Below, piece by piece: positions 54,610-63,635 of a DNA stretch of 64,000 nt. This DNA comes from Rhodobacteraceae bacterium SB2 (GTDB lineage Bacteria; Pseudomonadota; Alphaproteobacteria; Rhodobacterales; Rhodobacteraceae), in assembly GCA_001642945.1 (NCBI GenBank), contig LGRT01000013.1:489224-553223 (forward strand), in the 5' to 3' direction. The notes below the pieces were generated by a model. It was given only the letters and a program-made list of their open reading frames with translations, did not search any database and was not told the origin of the DNA. The translations under genes and the position numbers were made by a program. Numbering within the stretch: the stretch's first letter is position 1; every line of letters starts with the position of its first letter.

Positions 54610-55934
54610 TGAACATCAAGTTTTTAAGAACAAGTCTGTTGGGGGCGCTGACGCTTGCTCCCAACTTTGCTTGGTCTGATGCGGATACATCTAAGATTTT
54701 TCTATTAGCCAATCAAAGTACAACTAGTGCTGAGGTCACCGCGTTAAAGGTGTATGCCACACTCGACGCAAAGCTGAGCGAGTTCATGCGTGCTCAGCAG
54801 CTCGATACGCATTCGAGCTTTAATACCAAAAAAGAGGTTACAAACTTTGGTAAGCCAGGGCTGTCACAAGCTATCCGCAGTGCGGATCTCTCGGATGATG
54901 ACTTTGCAATCACATATTCGGTTACACCGCATGTGAAAGAGGGCGCAGCGGCGCGCACATTGAAGGCGCGTGCTGAGGGTGCCATTTACAATGCCGCTAC
55001 TCAAAAAATGTTGACGACGTTCAACATGACTACGCCAGAAAGCGTCGTCCTGCCTAAGAACGCAGATAACTGCCCTCAGAGCTGCCTAGATGCTGCCATG
55101 TCTGATCTGGTGGATGATCTGGCGCGAGAGCTGAGCTTTGTACTGGCTCAAAAAGTATCGTTCATCCAAGAAGATCGTGTTGTCACAGACACCACGGATG
55201 CAACTGCTATCAAGAACAGGTTGAGTGCCGGCACAGAGCGCAAACCAGTCCGAAAGACGGTTACCAGCAACTCAGGAAACTTTGATGTCGATGTGGCGCG
55301 ATCTATCAACATTGAGGTGTACTTCGACTTTGATAGCGCCGCCCTTAAGCCCAAAGCAATTGAGCAGCTGAAGCCCCTTGGTGAAGCTTTGTCTTCAGCT
55401 GACCTGGGCTCTGGTCGATATCTGATCATGGGGCATACAGACGCCAAAGGGTCAGCATCATACAACCAAACGCTATCTGAACAAAGAGCAGCATCTGTGC
55501 GTAAATACCTTGTGCAACGCTTTCCAATACAGCAAGATGCTTTGGTCAGTATTGGGCTTGGTGAAACGCAGCTAAAGCGCCCGGCAGAGCCGAATGCAGG
55601 GATTAACCGGCGCGTTGAGATCAGCTTACTGCTAAAGCCATTGAATGCTCCTGCACCAAAGCAGGTTACAGCGCTGAATACCTACACTCTGAGCTTCAAG
55701 CTCTTTTCAACGGCGGATGTTCTCAAGGTTACAAAAGCTCTCGAAGCAAAACACGCTCGGGAGATAGAACTCCTCCAATCAAACACAACATCCAGAACTT
55801 ATTCTTTCGAGACCAAGCTTTCTGCAATGGAACTCGAGGAAGCGTTACTCATGATCATGTTAGACGCAGGCGTAAACGTGGATAACATACGGGTTACTAT
55901 CGGCAATGGAGCAATCGATGTTGAACAGCTCTAA
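54609..55934 (+). CDS. Exported CsgG/FlgO-like protein with inserted OmpA domain (unknown)
   Basis: The 441-residue protein has signal peptide ending near FAWS. Its N-terminal domain matches that of the preceding protein (shared TPESVVLPKNADNC and a Cys pair). Residues about 235-345 are an OmpA-like peptidoglycan-binding domain (VYFDFDSAALKPKAIEQL, MGHTDAKGSASYNQTLSEQR, NRRVEISLLLK). Then the same 80-residue C-terminal domain follows (VLKVTKALEAKHAREIELLQ). It is therefore the preceding protein with an OmpA module inserted, which would tether the complex to the cell wall. Confidence 0.78.
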   Translation: MNIKFLRTSLLGALTLAPNFAWSDADTSKIFLLANQSTTSAEVTALKVYATLDAKLSEFMRAQQLDTHSSFNTKKEVTNFGKPGLSQAIRSADLSDDDFAITYSVTPHVKEGAAARTLKARAEGAIYNAATQKMLTTFNMTTPESVVLPKNADNCPQSCLDAAMSDLVDDLARELSFVLAQKVSFIQEDRVVTDTTDATAIKNRLSAGTERKPVRKTVTSNSGNFDVDVARSINIEVYFDFDSAALKPKAIEQLKPLGEALSSADLGSGRYLIMGHTDAKGSASYNQTLSEQRAASVRKYLVQRFPIQQDALVSIGLGETQLKRPAEPNAGINRRVEISLLLKPLNAPAPKQVTALNTYTLSFKLFSTADVLKVTKALEAKHAREIELLQSNTTSRTYSFETKLSAMELEEALLMIMLDAGVNVDNIRVTIGNGAIDVEQL

Positions 55935-56000
55935 GCAAACTCGAATAGGTAAGGTGATTTTGCGGGGCATTGCTATTACCGACGCGCTGAGGACAATCCG

Positions 56001-57398
56001 TTGAGAACGTTACATTCACGATTGGCGAAGTTTTTCGTCACAATAGCGATCATGTTGCCTGCAAGTTTTGTGCATGCGGATACGGTGGATGAAGCTGCCC
56101 TGCGCATGTCATTGAGTTTAGCACAATCACACGAATGCACTTCAGCATCCTCAACACTGAGTGTCGTCGCGATGCCAGCCATTGATACGAGCCAGTCGCT
56201 TACTGATGAGCAGATGGATCTGATTAGGTCTGAATACTTGATAGCAATTGGCTCTGAGCTCCCGTCCTGTGCAAGATTAACTGACGCGGTTGCTGCATTC
56301 GGCACCATCGAGTTTATGACTGAAGTTGATAGTAGCGGTCGGATCACCCAGGTGCAGCAAGAGCTTATTGAAAACAAACTTCAAAATGCTCATTCGGTTT
56401 TAGTCTTGAAAATCGAAAAGTTGGATGAAAGATACCAGGCAACGGCACAGCTAACGTCCATATCAGAAGGACAAACGATCAGCGTCACCAGATACGATGT
56501 ACCGGAACGACAAACGCGAACAGAGTGCGGCTTAAACGCTTCTGCAGAAAAGCGTGGTTTGGCTAGTCTGGCAGACGACATGCTCAGTGTTCTGAATCCA
56601 ATCAAAGGGCTGCACGTCAAAAACGGGCTCTACCAAGACACTGATGAGACGTCTGGGTATGGATCTTATATTGCACAGCAGTTTCTTGTTGCCCTTACAA
56701 ATGCGCGCACAAAGAGAGTATTTAAATCTGAGTTTCCAATTAAATTGCATCGAGAAGGCTCGATCGTCGATGAGGGGGAATATGAGCTTACACTTCGCTA
56801 TTGGGTATGTGACGATAGCAAGAGCGCGAACCTAACGGTCACAGCTGAAGCTCCCGACGGAAACTCTGGCGTATTTACTCAAAGCCTCAGCTTAAAACTG
56901 CTACCATCAGGTATAAGTTACTCACCCAAGATCCAAAGTCAGCAAGATCAGCTCTCTGACACTGATGATAACGCGCTATCTGGTGAACCGTTTTGGGGGC
57001 TTATGTCGGTATTACCTAAGCGCGTCTCACCAGGAGAGCTGCTTTTAATATCTGCTGAGCCACCGGCAGACTGCAACCCATTCTTTTTTGATCTTGCGCC
57101 GGGCGGAAGGCTGACGCCATTGCCGCTTAATATCTTTGACCTAACGGAGATCAGAGCTGGCTTCATTCGCTATGATAACAATGAGCAGTCTAAATACGGA
57201 ATAACCATACAGCCCGAAGACGAGCGTGGTGCCCACCGCATGGGGTTTGTATGTCAGCCACAAGCAGTGACGAATGAAGACATACGTAGCGTCTTCAAAG
57301 ATTTACGCTCAGAGCTCGTCAATCGCGAAGCAGGTGAGATCAAAAAGTCGAACCTGTCCATCATTTTTAACACATCACAGTATGTCATCACTGAATGA
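56001..57398 (+). CDS. Exported DUF4384-like protein (unknown)
   Basis: The 465-residue product starts at a TTG (56001), preceded by TGAGGA 7 bases away. This start supplies a full signal peptide, RLAKFFVTIAIMLPASFVHA. The middle is unrecognised. The C-terminal third (VLPKRVSPGELLLISAEPPA, then GGRLTPLPLNIFDLTEIRAG and EDERGAHRMGFVCQP) follows the pattern of DUF4384 domains, beta-rich modules seen in secreted proteins next to caspase-like or kinase domains. It lies between the OmpA-fusion gene and the OmpA gene in the same cluster. Confidence 0.65.
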   Translation: MRTLHSRLAKFFVTIAIMLPASFVHADTVDEAALRMSLSLAQSHECTSASSTLSVVAMPAIDTSQSLTDEQMDLIRSEYLIAIGSELPSCARLTDAVAAFGTIEFMTEVDSSGRITQVQQELIENKLQNAHSVLVLKIEKLDERYQATAQLTSISEGQTISVTRYDVPERQTRTECGLNASAEKRGLASLADDMLSVLNPIKGLHVKNGLYQDTDETSGYGSYIAQQFLVALTNARTKRVFKSEFPIKLHREGSIVDEGEYELTLRYWVCDDSKSANLTVTAEAPDGNSGVFTQSLSLKLLPSGISYSPKIQSQQDQLSDTDDNALSGEPFWGLMSVLPKRVSPGELLLISAEPPADCNPFFFDLAPGGRLTPLPLNIFDLTEIRAGFIRYDNNEQSKYGITIQPEDERGAHRMGFVCQPQAVTNEDIRSVFKDLRSELVNREAGEIKKSNLSIIFNTSQYVITE

Positions 57399-57419
57399 AC
57401 TAACGAAGGAGTAACCGAA

Positions 57420-58091
57420 ATGCAGAAACATCATTTGAGAGCCCAAAGCCTAGGTTTACTCTTTGCCGTAACTGCGGGAATGGCATCAGCACAATCCACG
57501 ATAACCCTAGACTCTTTTGATTTGAATGAGCCAACTCAGAAGGTTGAACAGAAACAATCACCTGCGCCAGTAAAGCAATCCGAAAACTGCTTGTTCAAGC
57601 CTAATGCTGATGGCTGCGATCGCGTGAAAAGCAGCAGCCAATCATTTAGCCTTAGTGATGTCGTAAATCTTGGCATCGTTGAGCGAAGCGAAGTCGAGGC
57701 TGCTGACACTAACGGGAATGTTGTGAAAGTAGAGGATCGTGTAGAGCCATTGCCCTCGATCGATCTAGAAATTCTATTTGAATATAACAGTGCATCAATT
57801 CAGCCAAACCAGGTATCGTCGTTAATATCGCTCTCTCGAGATCTGTCAGAAATTGACTTCACCCGTGCACAGTTGGTGTTGATGGGGCACACCGATGGCG
57901 TTGGGTCAGCCGCCTATAACCGCGAGCTGTCGCATCGCCGTGCGCAGTCAGTCGCTAAGTTCTTGAGTGAAGCAGCCGAAATTCCAATTTACCGCATCAA
58001 GACATCAGGGATGGGCTTTGATTACCTTAAGACACCATACGATCCTGAAAGTGCTGTGAACCGTCGTGTTCAGGTCTTGTTGGTGGAGTAA
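57420..58091 (+). CDS. OmpA-family peptidoglycan-binding protein
   Basis: The 223-residue protein has signal peptide ending GMASAQ and a low-complexity linker with a Cys pair (CLFKPNADGC). Its C-terminal OmpA domain has IDLEILFEYNSASIQPNQVS, LMGHTDGVGSAAYNRELSHR and NRRVQVLLVE, including the residues that bind diaminopimelate. It is 21 bp after the DUF4384-like gene and 6 bp before the next gene, with AAGGAG before the ATG. Other OmpA-domain anchors include Pal, but no lipobox is seen. Confidence 0.88.
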   Translation: MQKHHLRAQSLGLLFAVTAGMASAQSTITLDSFDLNEPTQKVEQKQSPAPVKQSENCLFKPNADGCDRVKSSSQSFSLSDVVNLGIVERSEVEAADTNGNVVKVEDRVEPLPSIDLEILFEYNSASIQPNQVSSLISLSRDLSEIDFTRAQLVLMGHTDGVGSAAYNRELSHRRAQSVAKFLSEAAEIPIYRIKTSGMGFDYLKTPYDPESAVNRRVQVLLVE

Positions 58092-58097
58092 CTAAGA

Positions 58098-59534
58098 ATG
58101 CTTTTAAAAATAGAAGTATGTCAGTTTTTGCTAAACAAATTTGCTGCAGTTTTAAGCTTTATTTGTCTTGTCTCATTGAGTGGCACACTAAGCGCAGCTA
58201 CTGTCAGTTTGGTTGACAATTCAAAGTCATCCATTGGTTGTGAAGTGAAGTTAGAGGGAGTTATTGAAGAAGGCGATGTTGAGCGGTTGACCGCTGCAAT
58301 AGTTGAGGTCAAATCAAGACGAGATTACTGGTTGGATGCAGTTTTAAATTCATACGATTTTCGTGTATGTTTTAATAGTCCTGGCGGTTCATATCTTGAA
58401 GGGATTGAAATCGCACGCATTATTGATGTGCCAACTGGCGTAGATGAGGGTGATATTTGCGAAAGTGCCTGCTTTTTGGCGTTTATGAGCGGGATTAATA
58501 CTACTTTTCAGGAAAATGATTTTGGCGTGGTTTGGCAGGACCGTGTTATGCATCCTTTAGCTAGTGTCGGGTATCACGCTCCCGCTCTAAATATCAAAGC
58601 TGGAAATTTTTCAGCAGAGGAGGTAAATAAAGCCTACCGAATTGCTCTTTTTTCGGTTGCGGAACTCATAAAACTTCGAAAAGAGAAATATGGTTCATAT
58701 ATTTTTCGCGACTATTTATTCGAAGATATGCTTAGGATCCCCCCCAATAAAATGAAACACATTCGGACTGTTGAGCAAGCTATCAAAGCCCAAATTATGG
58801 TGTTTCCTGTCGTTTTTCCTGGAGTGGAAAAATCATTAGAAAATGCATCACAATATCCACAAGATAAAAACTATGGAGGGTTTGCTCATGCATGCAGGGC
58901 GATGGGATTGATGGTAGACGATTTTGGCGTGGACGAGGGTCCCCATCGTCCAAAAATTTCGACTGATCAGGGATATGTTTTTTTCTCAGCGGCTTTTGAT
59001 CTTGGCGAAAGCGGTACGGGATGCGAGCTACATCAAAGTATACCGGATGGATCTACCTCCACTTGGTTTGTGGGAGATGGCTCCGCAAAAGATGGTGACG
59101 CTAACATAGGAACTCAAGGCAGTCTAGCTGCTTTTATGTACTATCCGCCCTTAACCGAAATAAATACGCTCAAGTATCCGTTTAACCATGCCGAGTTAAA
59201 TTTGGAGTTCTTATCTGGCTTTGGCGGCAAGGATGATAAGCGATTATTGTCTTGCGCGGTAGGTGATACCACTGCCAGGGTAACAAACGTTCAAAACTTT
59301 ACAAACCTTCGCCGACAAGCTGGTATGAACGGGCAGGTGACCGGTCCAGTTCCTCTGGGAGCCCAATTATCTGTCATTAATCCTGGTAACTTTTTGAGAA
59401 CTGATAGATGCGCTGCTGCTTGTAACGGAACCAATCAAAATGCGGTTAAACAATGCATCGACAATAACGATGTATGGATCGAAGTTGAGTATATTGGGCG
59501 GCGCGGTTTCTTAAGTCGTAAATTTTTGGAGTAA
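58098..59534 (+). CDS. Periplasmic ClpP-like serine-protease-fold protein with C-terminal SH3-like domain (copy 1)
   Basis: The 478-residue protein has a signal peptide ending near TLSAA. Residues about 50-240 resemble the COG3904-type periplasmic ClpP/SppA-like fold: the oxyanion loop CFNSPGGSYLEG, the likely nucleophile Ser in GDICESACFLAFM and the likely catalytic His in VGYHAPAL. A middle domain of unknown type follows (about 250-385). The last 95 residues are an SH3-like domain with conserved cysteines (LSCAVG, TDRCAAAC, QCIDNNDVWIEV) that ends LSRKFLE, shared with the next two proteins. Confidence 0.75.
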   Translation: MLLKIEVCQFLLNKFAAVLSFICLVSLSGTLSAATVSLVDNSKSSIGCEVKLEGVIEEGDVERLTAAIVEVKSRRDYWLDAVLNSYDFRVCFNSPGGSYLEGIEIARIIDVPTGVDEGDICESACFLAFMSGINTTFQENDFGVVWQDRVMHPLASVGYHAPALNIKAGNFSAEEVNKAYRIALFSVAELIKLRKEKYGSYIFRDYLFEDMLRIPPNKMKHIRTVEQAIKAQIMVFPVVFPGVEKSLENASQYPQDKNYGGFAHACRAMGLMVDDFGVDEGPHRPKISTDQGYVFFSAAFDLGESGTGCELHQSIPDGSTSTWFVGDGSAKDGDANIGTQGSLAAFMYYPPLTEINTLKYPFNHAELNLEFLSGFGGKDDKRLLSCAVGDTTARVTNVQNFTNLRRQAGMNGQVTGPVPLGAQLSVINPGNFLRTDRCAAACNGTNQNAVKQCIDNNDVWIEVEYIGRRGFLSRKFLE

Positions 59535-59607
59535 GCAGCTCTAGAATTAAAGATCAATTACCTATTCATGTATTTTTGAGCTTGTGCGAGTGAGAAGGCA
59601 CTATGAA

Positions 59608-61140
59608 ATGAAAAAAATATTAAACAGGTTAAATCTCATTCTCTTCACATTTATCGTTTGTTTAAATGTGAGCGAGACATCTGCAGGCACTTGGTATGAT
59701 ATCCCCAATGCAAATTTTGAGCTTCGCGAATGCAATAAAAAATTTGTTGGCGTGATCGAGACAGGTGATCTGACAAATAACATCGAAAGCTTGATTGGCA
59801 GACGAATTTGTTTGGATAGTCCAGGTGGAAGCCTGTCTGAGGTCACAAATTTCGTACAGCTAATTCAAGAAAAAAATGGCTTCGGCACTGGCGGTGATGA
59901 TGCGATGACATTTGCCACTCGAGTCCAGTCTGGTGATAAATGCGAGTCTGCATGTGCTGTTTTATTTATGTTTGGCACTAGCAGCTATCGCACAAGTTAT
60001 CAGGACAAGATTTTAGAGCCAGGTGCGAAGTTAGGATTTCATTCACCATTCATAGATCCTCGATTGGGCGATAAATATTCAGGAGACGTAGCCTTCGCAG
60101 GAGGTATTCAAATTGCAAATCTGCTGACTGCGGCAACGTATAAAACATCTACGCCGGCAGGTGTTCTACCTCCAGAACTTTTGAGCATTGTTTTTGGGAC
60201 CCGCCCAGAACAAATGTATTATATAGATACATGTGCAGAAATGTATATTCTTGGTATCTCAACTCCAGACGCTACAAATGCGCTTCAATCTTCTGGAGAT
60301 CAATTTGAAGATTGTGAAAACAATGAGACTGTAACTGTGGCAAATACATTGGACGCGCTGGTAAAAGCTGCACATCGCGTTTGTACTTTTAGCCATGTTA
60401 TTACGCATAGAAAGTGGTTTGTTAAGAGGTCGTATAAATTATCGGACCTGCATGATTTTACGAACAAAATTATCAAGAAAAAAACTGAATTATTAGATTA
60501 TTCAGTGGAGCCCACTACAAGTGGAGGACGTATCAAAATTGCGTTGAATTCTTGGGATTATTCAGTGCCAAATTGGATGACGAACGCTGCCAATCAATTT
60601 TGTATTGTTGAGTTAAAAGCATTATTTGTCGGAAATCAAATGATTTTGACCCTTGCTGATCCTTATGTAAAGTTTGGAAGTATGGGGACGTATAGCAGTT
60701 TAAATGCAACGTTAGAAAACTATGATTTTAGCAGTTTTCGCGCGTTCGGGCTCTCACCATTAGGAACTAAATTTTTAACTGCTTCAAAAGCAAAAAAGAT
60801 AAATCAAAAAAGTGACGCACTTCCTTCGTGGGCTAGAAAACAAAAAATACGACTCTCCTGTGAAATTAATGCATCAGAATCTAAAATAACTAATGTTTCA
60901 AGTTATACTAATTTGCGCCAGCAAGCGGGCTTGAATGGTAGGGTAATTGAGAGAGTTGGTCTTGGTGAAAAAGTGAGAATAATAGATCCAGGTCGGTATC
61001 TGCGTTACGATCGTTGTGCTGCTGCATGTGAGGGTTCAAATCAAAACGCAATCAAAACCTGTATTGATAACAACGATGTTTGGATTGAAGTCCAGCATAA
61101 TGGACGTCGTGGTTTTTTAAGTCGTAAATTTTTGGAGTGA
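59608..61140 (+). CDS. Periplasmic ClpP-like serine-protease-fold protein with C-terminal SH3-like domain (copy 2)
   Basis: This 510-residue paralogue of the previous protein has a signal peptide ending VSETSAG. The catalytic fold keeps DSPGGSLSEV, GDKCESACAVLFMFG (likely Ser) and LGFHSPFIDP (likely His). The middle differs from copy 1. The C-terminal SH3-like domain again has SCEINASESKITNVSSYTN, DRCAAAC, TCIDNNDVWIEV and LSRKFLE. I chose the ATG at 59608; a GTG at 59584 is in frame but adds a charged stretch. It follows copy 1 after 73 bases and precedes the next gene by 10. Confidence 0.75.
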   Translation: MKKILNRLNLILFTFIVCLNVSETSAGTWYDIPNANFELRECNKKFVGVIETGDLTNNIESLIGRRICLDSPGGSLSEVTNFVQLIQEKNGFGTGGDDAMTFATRVQSGDKCESACAVLFMFGTSSYRTSYQDKILEPGAKLGFHSPFIDPRLGDKYSGDVAFAGGIQIANLLTAATYKTSTPAGVLPPELLSIVFGTRPEQMYYIDTCAEMYILGISTPDATNALQSSGDQFEDCENNETVTVANTLDALVKAAHRVCTFSHVITHRKWFVKRSYKLSDLHDFTNKIIKKKTELLDYSVEPTTSGGRIKIALNSWDYSVPNWMTNAANQFCIVELKALFVGNQMILTLADPYVKFGSMGTYSSLNATLENYDFSSFRAFGLSPLGTKFLTASKAKKINQKSDALPSWARKQKIRLSCEINASESKITNVSSYTNLRQQAGLNGRVIERVGLGEKVRIIDPGRYLRYDRCAAACEGSNQNAIKTCIDNNDVWIEVQHNGRRGFLSRKFLE

Positions 61141-61227
61141 AATAATAAAAATGCTTCGTTTGAAACTTAAAAATTATTTGTTGAGCGCACTCCTTGTGAT
61201 GGCTCCGGTGTTCGCAGTAGCTGATGA
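61135..61227 (+). repeat. 93-bp direct repeat, copy 1
   Basis: This covers the end of the previous gene, the ribosome-binding region and the signal-peptide coding sequence of the 780-residue gene. It is identical to 63488-63580 except for one base (C at about 61186 against T). It marks a recent tandem duplication. Confidence 0.95.
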
Positions 61228-63493
61228 AGTAACGGACGTTGTAAACGATGTTGCCGCAAAACTTGTGCAACAGCTTCCTATGGATAAAAAGATTGCGCTT
61301 AAATCGCTCTCACCTGATGAAACAGGACTACCAGAAGATTTTCTTCGTAAGCTTACATCTGATCTAGAAGCCGCGCTACTTTTGAAGTCAGAGTTTGAAG
61401 CAAAATTAATTAATAGACTTTCAACCGAAGAACTTTGGCAAGATGCGATCGAATTTGGGGATGCTGATTTTGATGATCTGTATGAAAAATCTAAAGCGGA
61501 TTTGTTACTTTTGCTAATGCCCCGAATAACAGCAAATGGTTTATCCCTAACTGCTTCTGCTTACTCATTGATAGGTGAAGAAGCTGGTCAGTTAAGAGCT
61601 TCGACAGGTTCGATAAATTTAAATGTCAATTTAGATGAGTATCTCGGTATCAACGTAAAAACCATCGAGAGTAGAGTTGCTAGTATAATTTCAAAAATTC
61701 AAAAAATTTCTAGCGCTGGTGGTTTAATAGAAAGTCCTAATGACTTCGCTGATTACTATCATAATGCTAAAATTTATAAAGAGCGGGGAGAAAATGAGTA
61801 TGCTCTAGCTAATTATGAAGAAGCAATTAAATTAGAGGGAATTTTCTATGATCCTCTTAATCAATATCTAGAATTACTGGTCGCGAAATATGGGTTAAAG
61901 TCTGCTAAAGTTGCATATCAAAAACAAGTAAAATCAGAGCTTTCACTACAACAAGTTGCGTTTTCGGATGTTTATTTCTCATCGCGGCTCATTGACTACT
62001 TTCCAAGAAACGCATTGGATTTAGAGAATGGCACAGTTAATTCACAGGCGTACAGAGAACCTTATTTTCAGAATTTTAATCCCCCCTCATACGCAATGTT
62101 TTTAAAGAAATATGGCGAAACCTTATTTGAGATAATCCAGAATAAAGATTTTAATCCCTTCTCGTCAGAAGGAGATGATTTACAGCTAACGGCTGCACTA
62201 TCAGCGAGATATTTACTAATGAGGGCGTCGACGGAAGTATTAAATGCCTATCAGTCGGGGGAATTTGATAGATATTTTATAGACGACTTAGAAGGGACTC
62301 TTTTGGTCAATCCTGAAAGAGCTGCACAGTTTTTAGACGCTGCACGTTCGGCAGTCGTTTTCCCAGTCGATTTCAAACACTATTACGGCTCCTCTGGTTA
62401 TAAAATTAATAGGTTCGATGAAATCATTCTGGATGAAAAGTTATTAGAAGCGTCGATCCCAACCATAAAAGATTATGGACAGTTTGCCTCCATACCTTGC
62501 GGATATCTATCTTCAAATTCAACTTCAATTGAAGGAGATCATGCTGATTGGGGATCACAAAACACATTTGAAGTCAAATTTCCAGACCTTGAGGTGGAGG
62601 TAAGAGACGCATTTAAGAAACTGGACGAAACAAAGTTTGCGATTTATGCTGATCGATGTATTGATTTCCTCAAAAAGAAAAATCGTATTTCTCTACAGGA
62701 AACGATTGGATGGTCTGCCAAAGTTGGTGATTATGAAACCGAAACTGGCGGTGTGACGCTTTCTGCCTTTAACATTGCAATTTACGACGACGTGGATTTA
62801 GACGAACCAACAATTATACATATGAATTATCCCAACATATCTGGAGAGTGTTGCACGTATTATCAACTAGACATTACTAAAGATGGCACTGAGTTTTCGC
62901 GCGGTTTAGATTGGTTTTACCAGTATGAGGATTGGCAATATAAAGTATTATACCCGAAAATAATCTCTACGCGTGGCTTAGTTCAGTCAAGTGTCAACTA
63001 TACCTTAATGGAAGTGTATCCTAGTTACATAACTTACTTTGATAAGCGAGGAAACTTTCGTAAAATTAGCTTGACTAAAGCCAGTGACTTGAGTGACACA
63101 AACTCTTTTTCTTGGGGACCACCCAACTCAATAGATTTAATGGATATTAACCCCAAATTGCTCCAGAGAGTTGTAAAAAAACTCCGCGTAGAACCTGAAG
63201 CGAGGTTGGCTTGCGGGATTAATGAGCAGACCGCACGGATTTCAAATGTTCAAAACTATACGAACTTTAGACAGAGAGCGGGGTTAAATCAGCCAGTACT
63301 TGGTCAAATTTCATTAGGTGAGACAGTTACGTTAACCAACCCGGGCTCTTACCTAAGGACAGATCGTTGTGCGTCCATTTGTAATGGATCTAATCAGCAA
63401 TCAATTAAACAATGTATTGATAACAATGAAGTATGGATCGAGGTTCGGTACAGAGGTCGAGTAGGTTATTTAAGCAGAAACTTTGTAGAGTGA
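61151..63493 (+). CDS. Large exported protein with C-terminal SH3-like domain (unknown)
   Basis: The 780-residue product has signal peptide ending MAPVFAVA. The first 200 residues include a CsgG/TolB-like pattern (TSDLEAALLLKSEFEAKLIN). Residues about 205-240 look like a TPR hairpin (YYHNAKIYKERGENEYALA). The long middle (about 250-680) has no domain I recognise. The last 95 residues are the cysteine-containing SH3-like domain of the two ClpP-like proteins (ACGINEQTARISNVQNYTN, DRCASIC, QCIDNNEVWIEV, LSRNFVE). It ends the cluster, and a second copy begins directly after it. Confidence 0.7.
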   Translation: MLRLKLKNYLLSALLVMAPVFAVADEVTDVVNDVAAKLVQQLPMDKKIALKSLSPDETGLPEDFLRKLTSDLEAALLLKSEFEAKLINRLSTEELWQDAIEFGDADFDDLYEKSKADLLLLLMPRITANGLSLTASAYSLIGEEAGQLRASTGSINLNVNLDEYLGINVKTIESRVASIISKIQKISSAGGLIESPNDFADYYHNAKIYKERGENEYALANYEEAIKLEGIFYDPLNQYLELLVAKYGLKSAKVAYQKQVKSELSLQQVAFSDVYFSSRLIDYFPRNALDLENGTVNSQAYREPYFQNFNPPSYAMFLKKYGETLFEIIQNKDFNPFSSEGDDLQLTAALSARYLLMRASTEVLNAYQSGEFDRYFIDDLEGTLLVNPERAAQFLDAARSAVVFPVDFKHYYGSSGYKINRFDEIILDEKLLEASIPTIKDYGQFASIPCGYLSSNSTSIEGDHADWGSQNTFEVKFPDLEVEVRDAFKKLDETKFAIYADRCIDFLKKKNRISLQETIGWSAKVGDYETETGGVTLSAFNIAIYDDVDLDEPTIIHMNYPNISGECCTYYQLDITKDGTEFSRGLDWFYQYEDWQYKVLYPKIISTRGLVQSSVNYTLMEVYPSYITYFDKRGNFRKISLTKASDLSDTNSFSWGPPNSIDLMDINPKLLQRVVKKLRVEPEARLACGINEQTARISNVQNYTNFRQRAGLNQPVLGQISLGETVTLTNPGSYLRTDRCASICNGSNQQSIKQCIDNNEVWIEVRYRGRVGYLSRNFVE

Positions 63494-63580
63494 AATAATA
63501 AAAATGCTTCGTTTGAAACTTAAAAATTATTTGTTGAGTGCACTCCTTGTGATGGCTCCGGTGTTCGCAGTAGCTGATGA
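63488..63580 (+). repeat. 93-bp direct repeat, copy 2
   Basis: This is the second copy of the 61135-61227 segment, 2353 bases downstream. The match stops exactly at 63580, where the insertion sequence begins. Confidence 0.95.
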
Positions 63581-63596
63581 TGTCTTAGCCCCCTAG
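63504..63596 (+). pseudogene. Truncated second copy of the 780-residue gene
   Basis: The frame starts with the same signal peptide as the gene at 61151 (MLRLKLKNYLLSALLVMAPV) and runs to VADD, then enters the insertion sequence and stops at a TAG (63594-63596). Only the signal peptide and two further residues of the original remain. The rest of the copy may lie beyond the insertion sequence. Confidence 0.9.
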
Positions 63597-63635
63597 AACT
63601 GTGCCAGTATATTTTGGCAAAGGGAGTAAGGAAAC

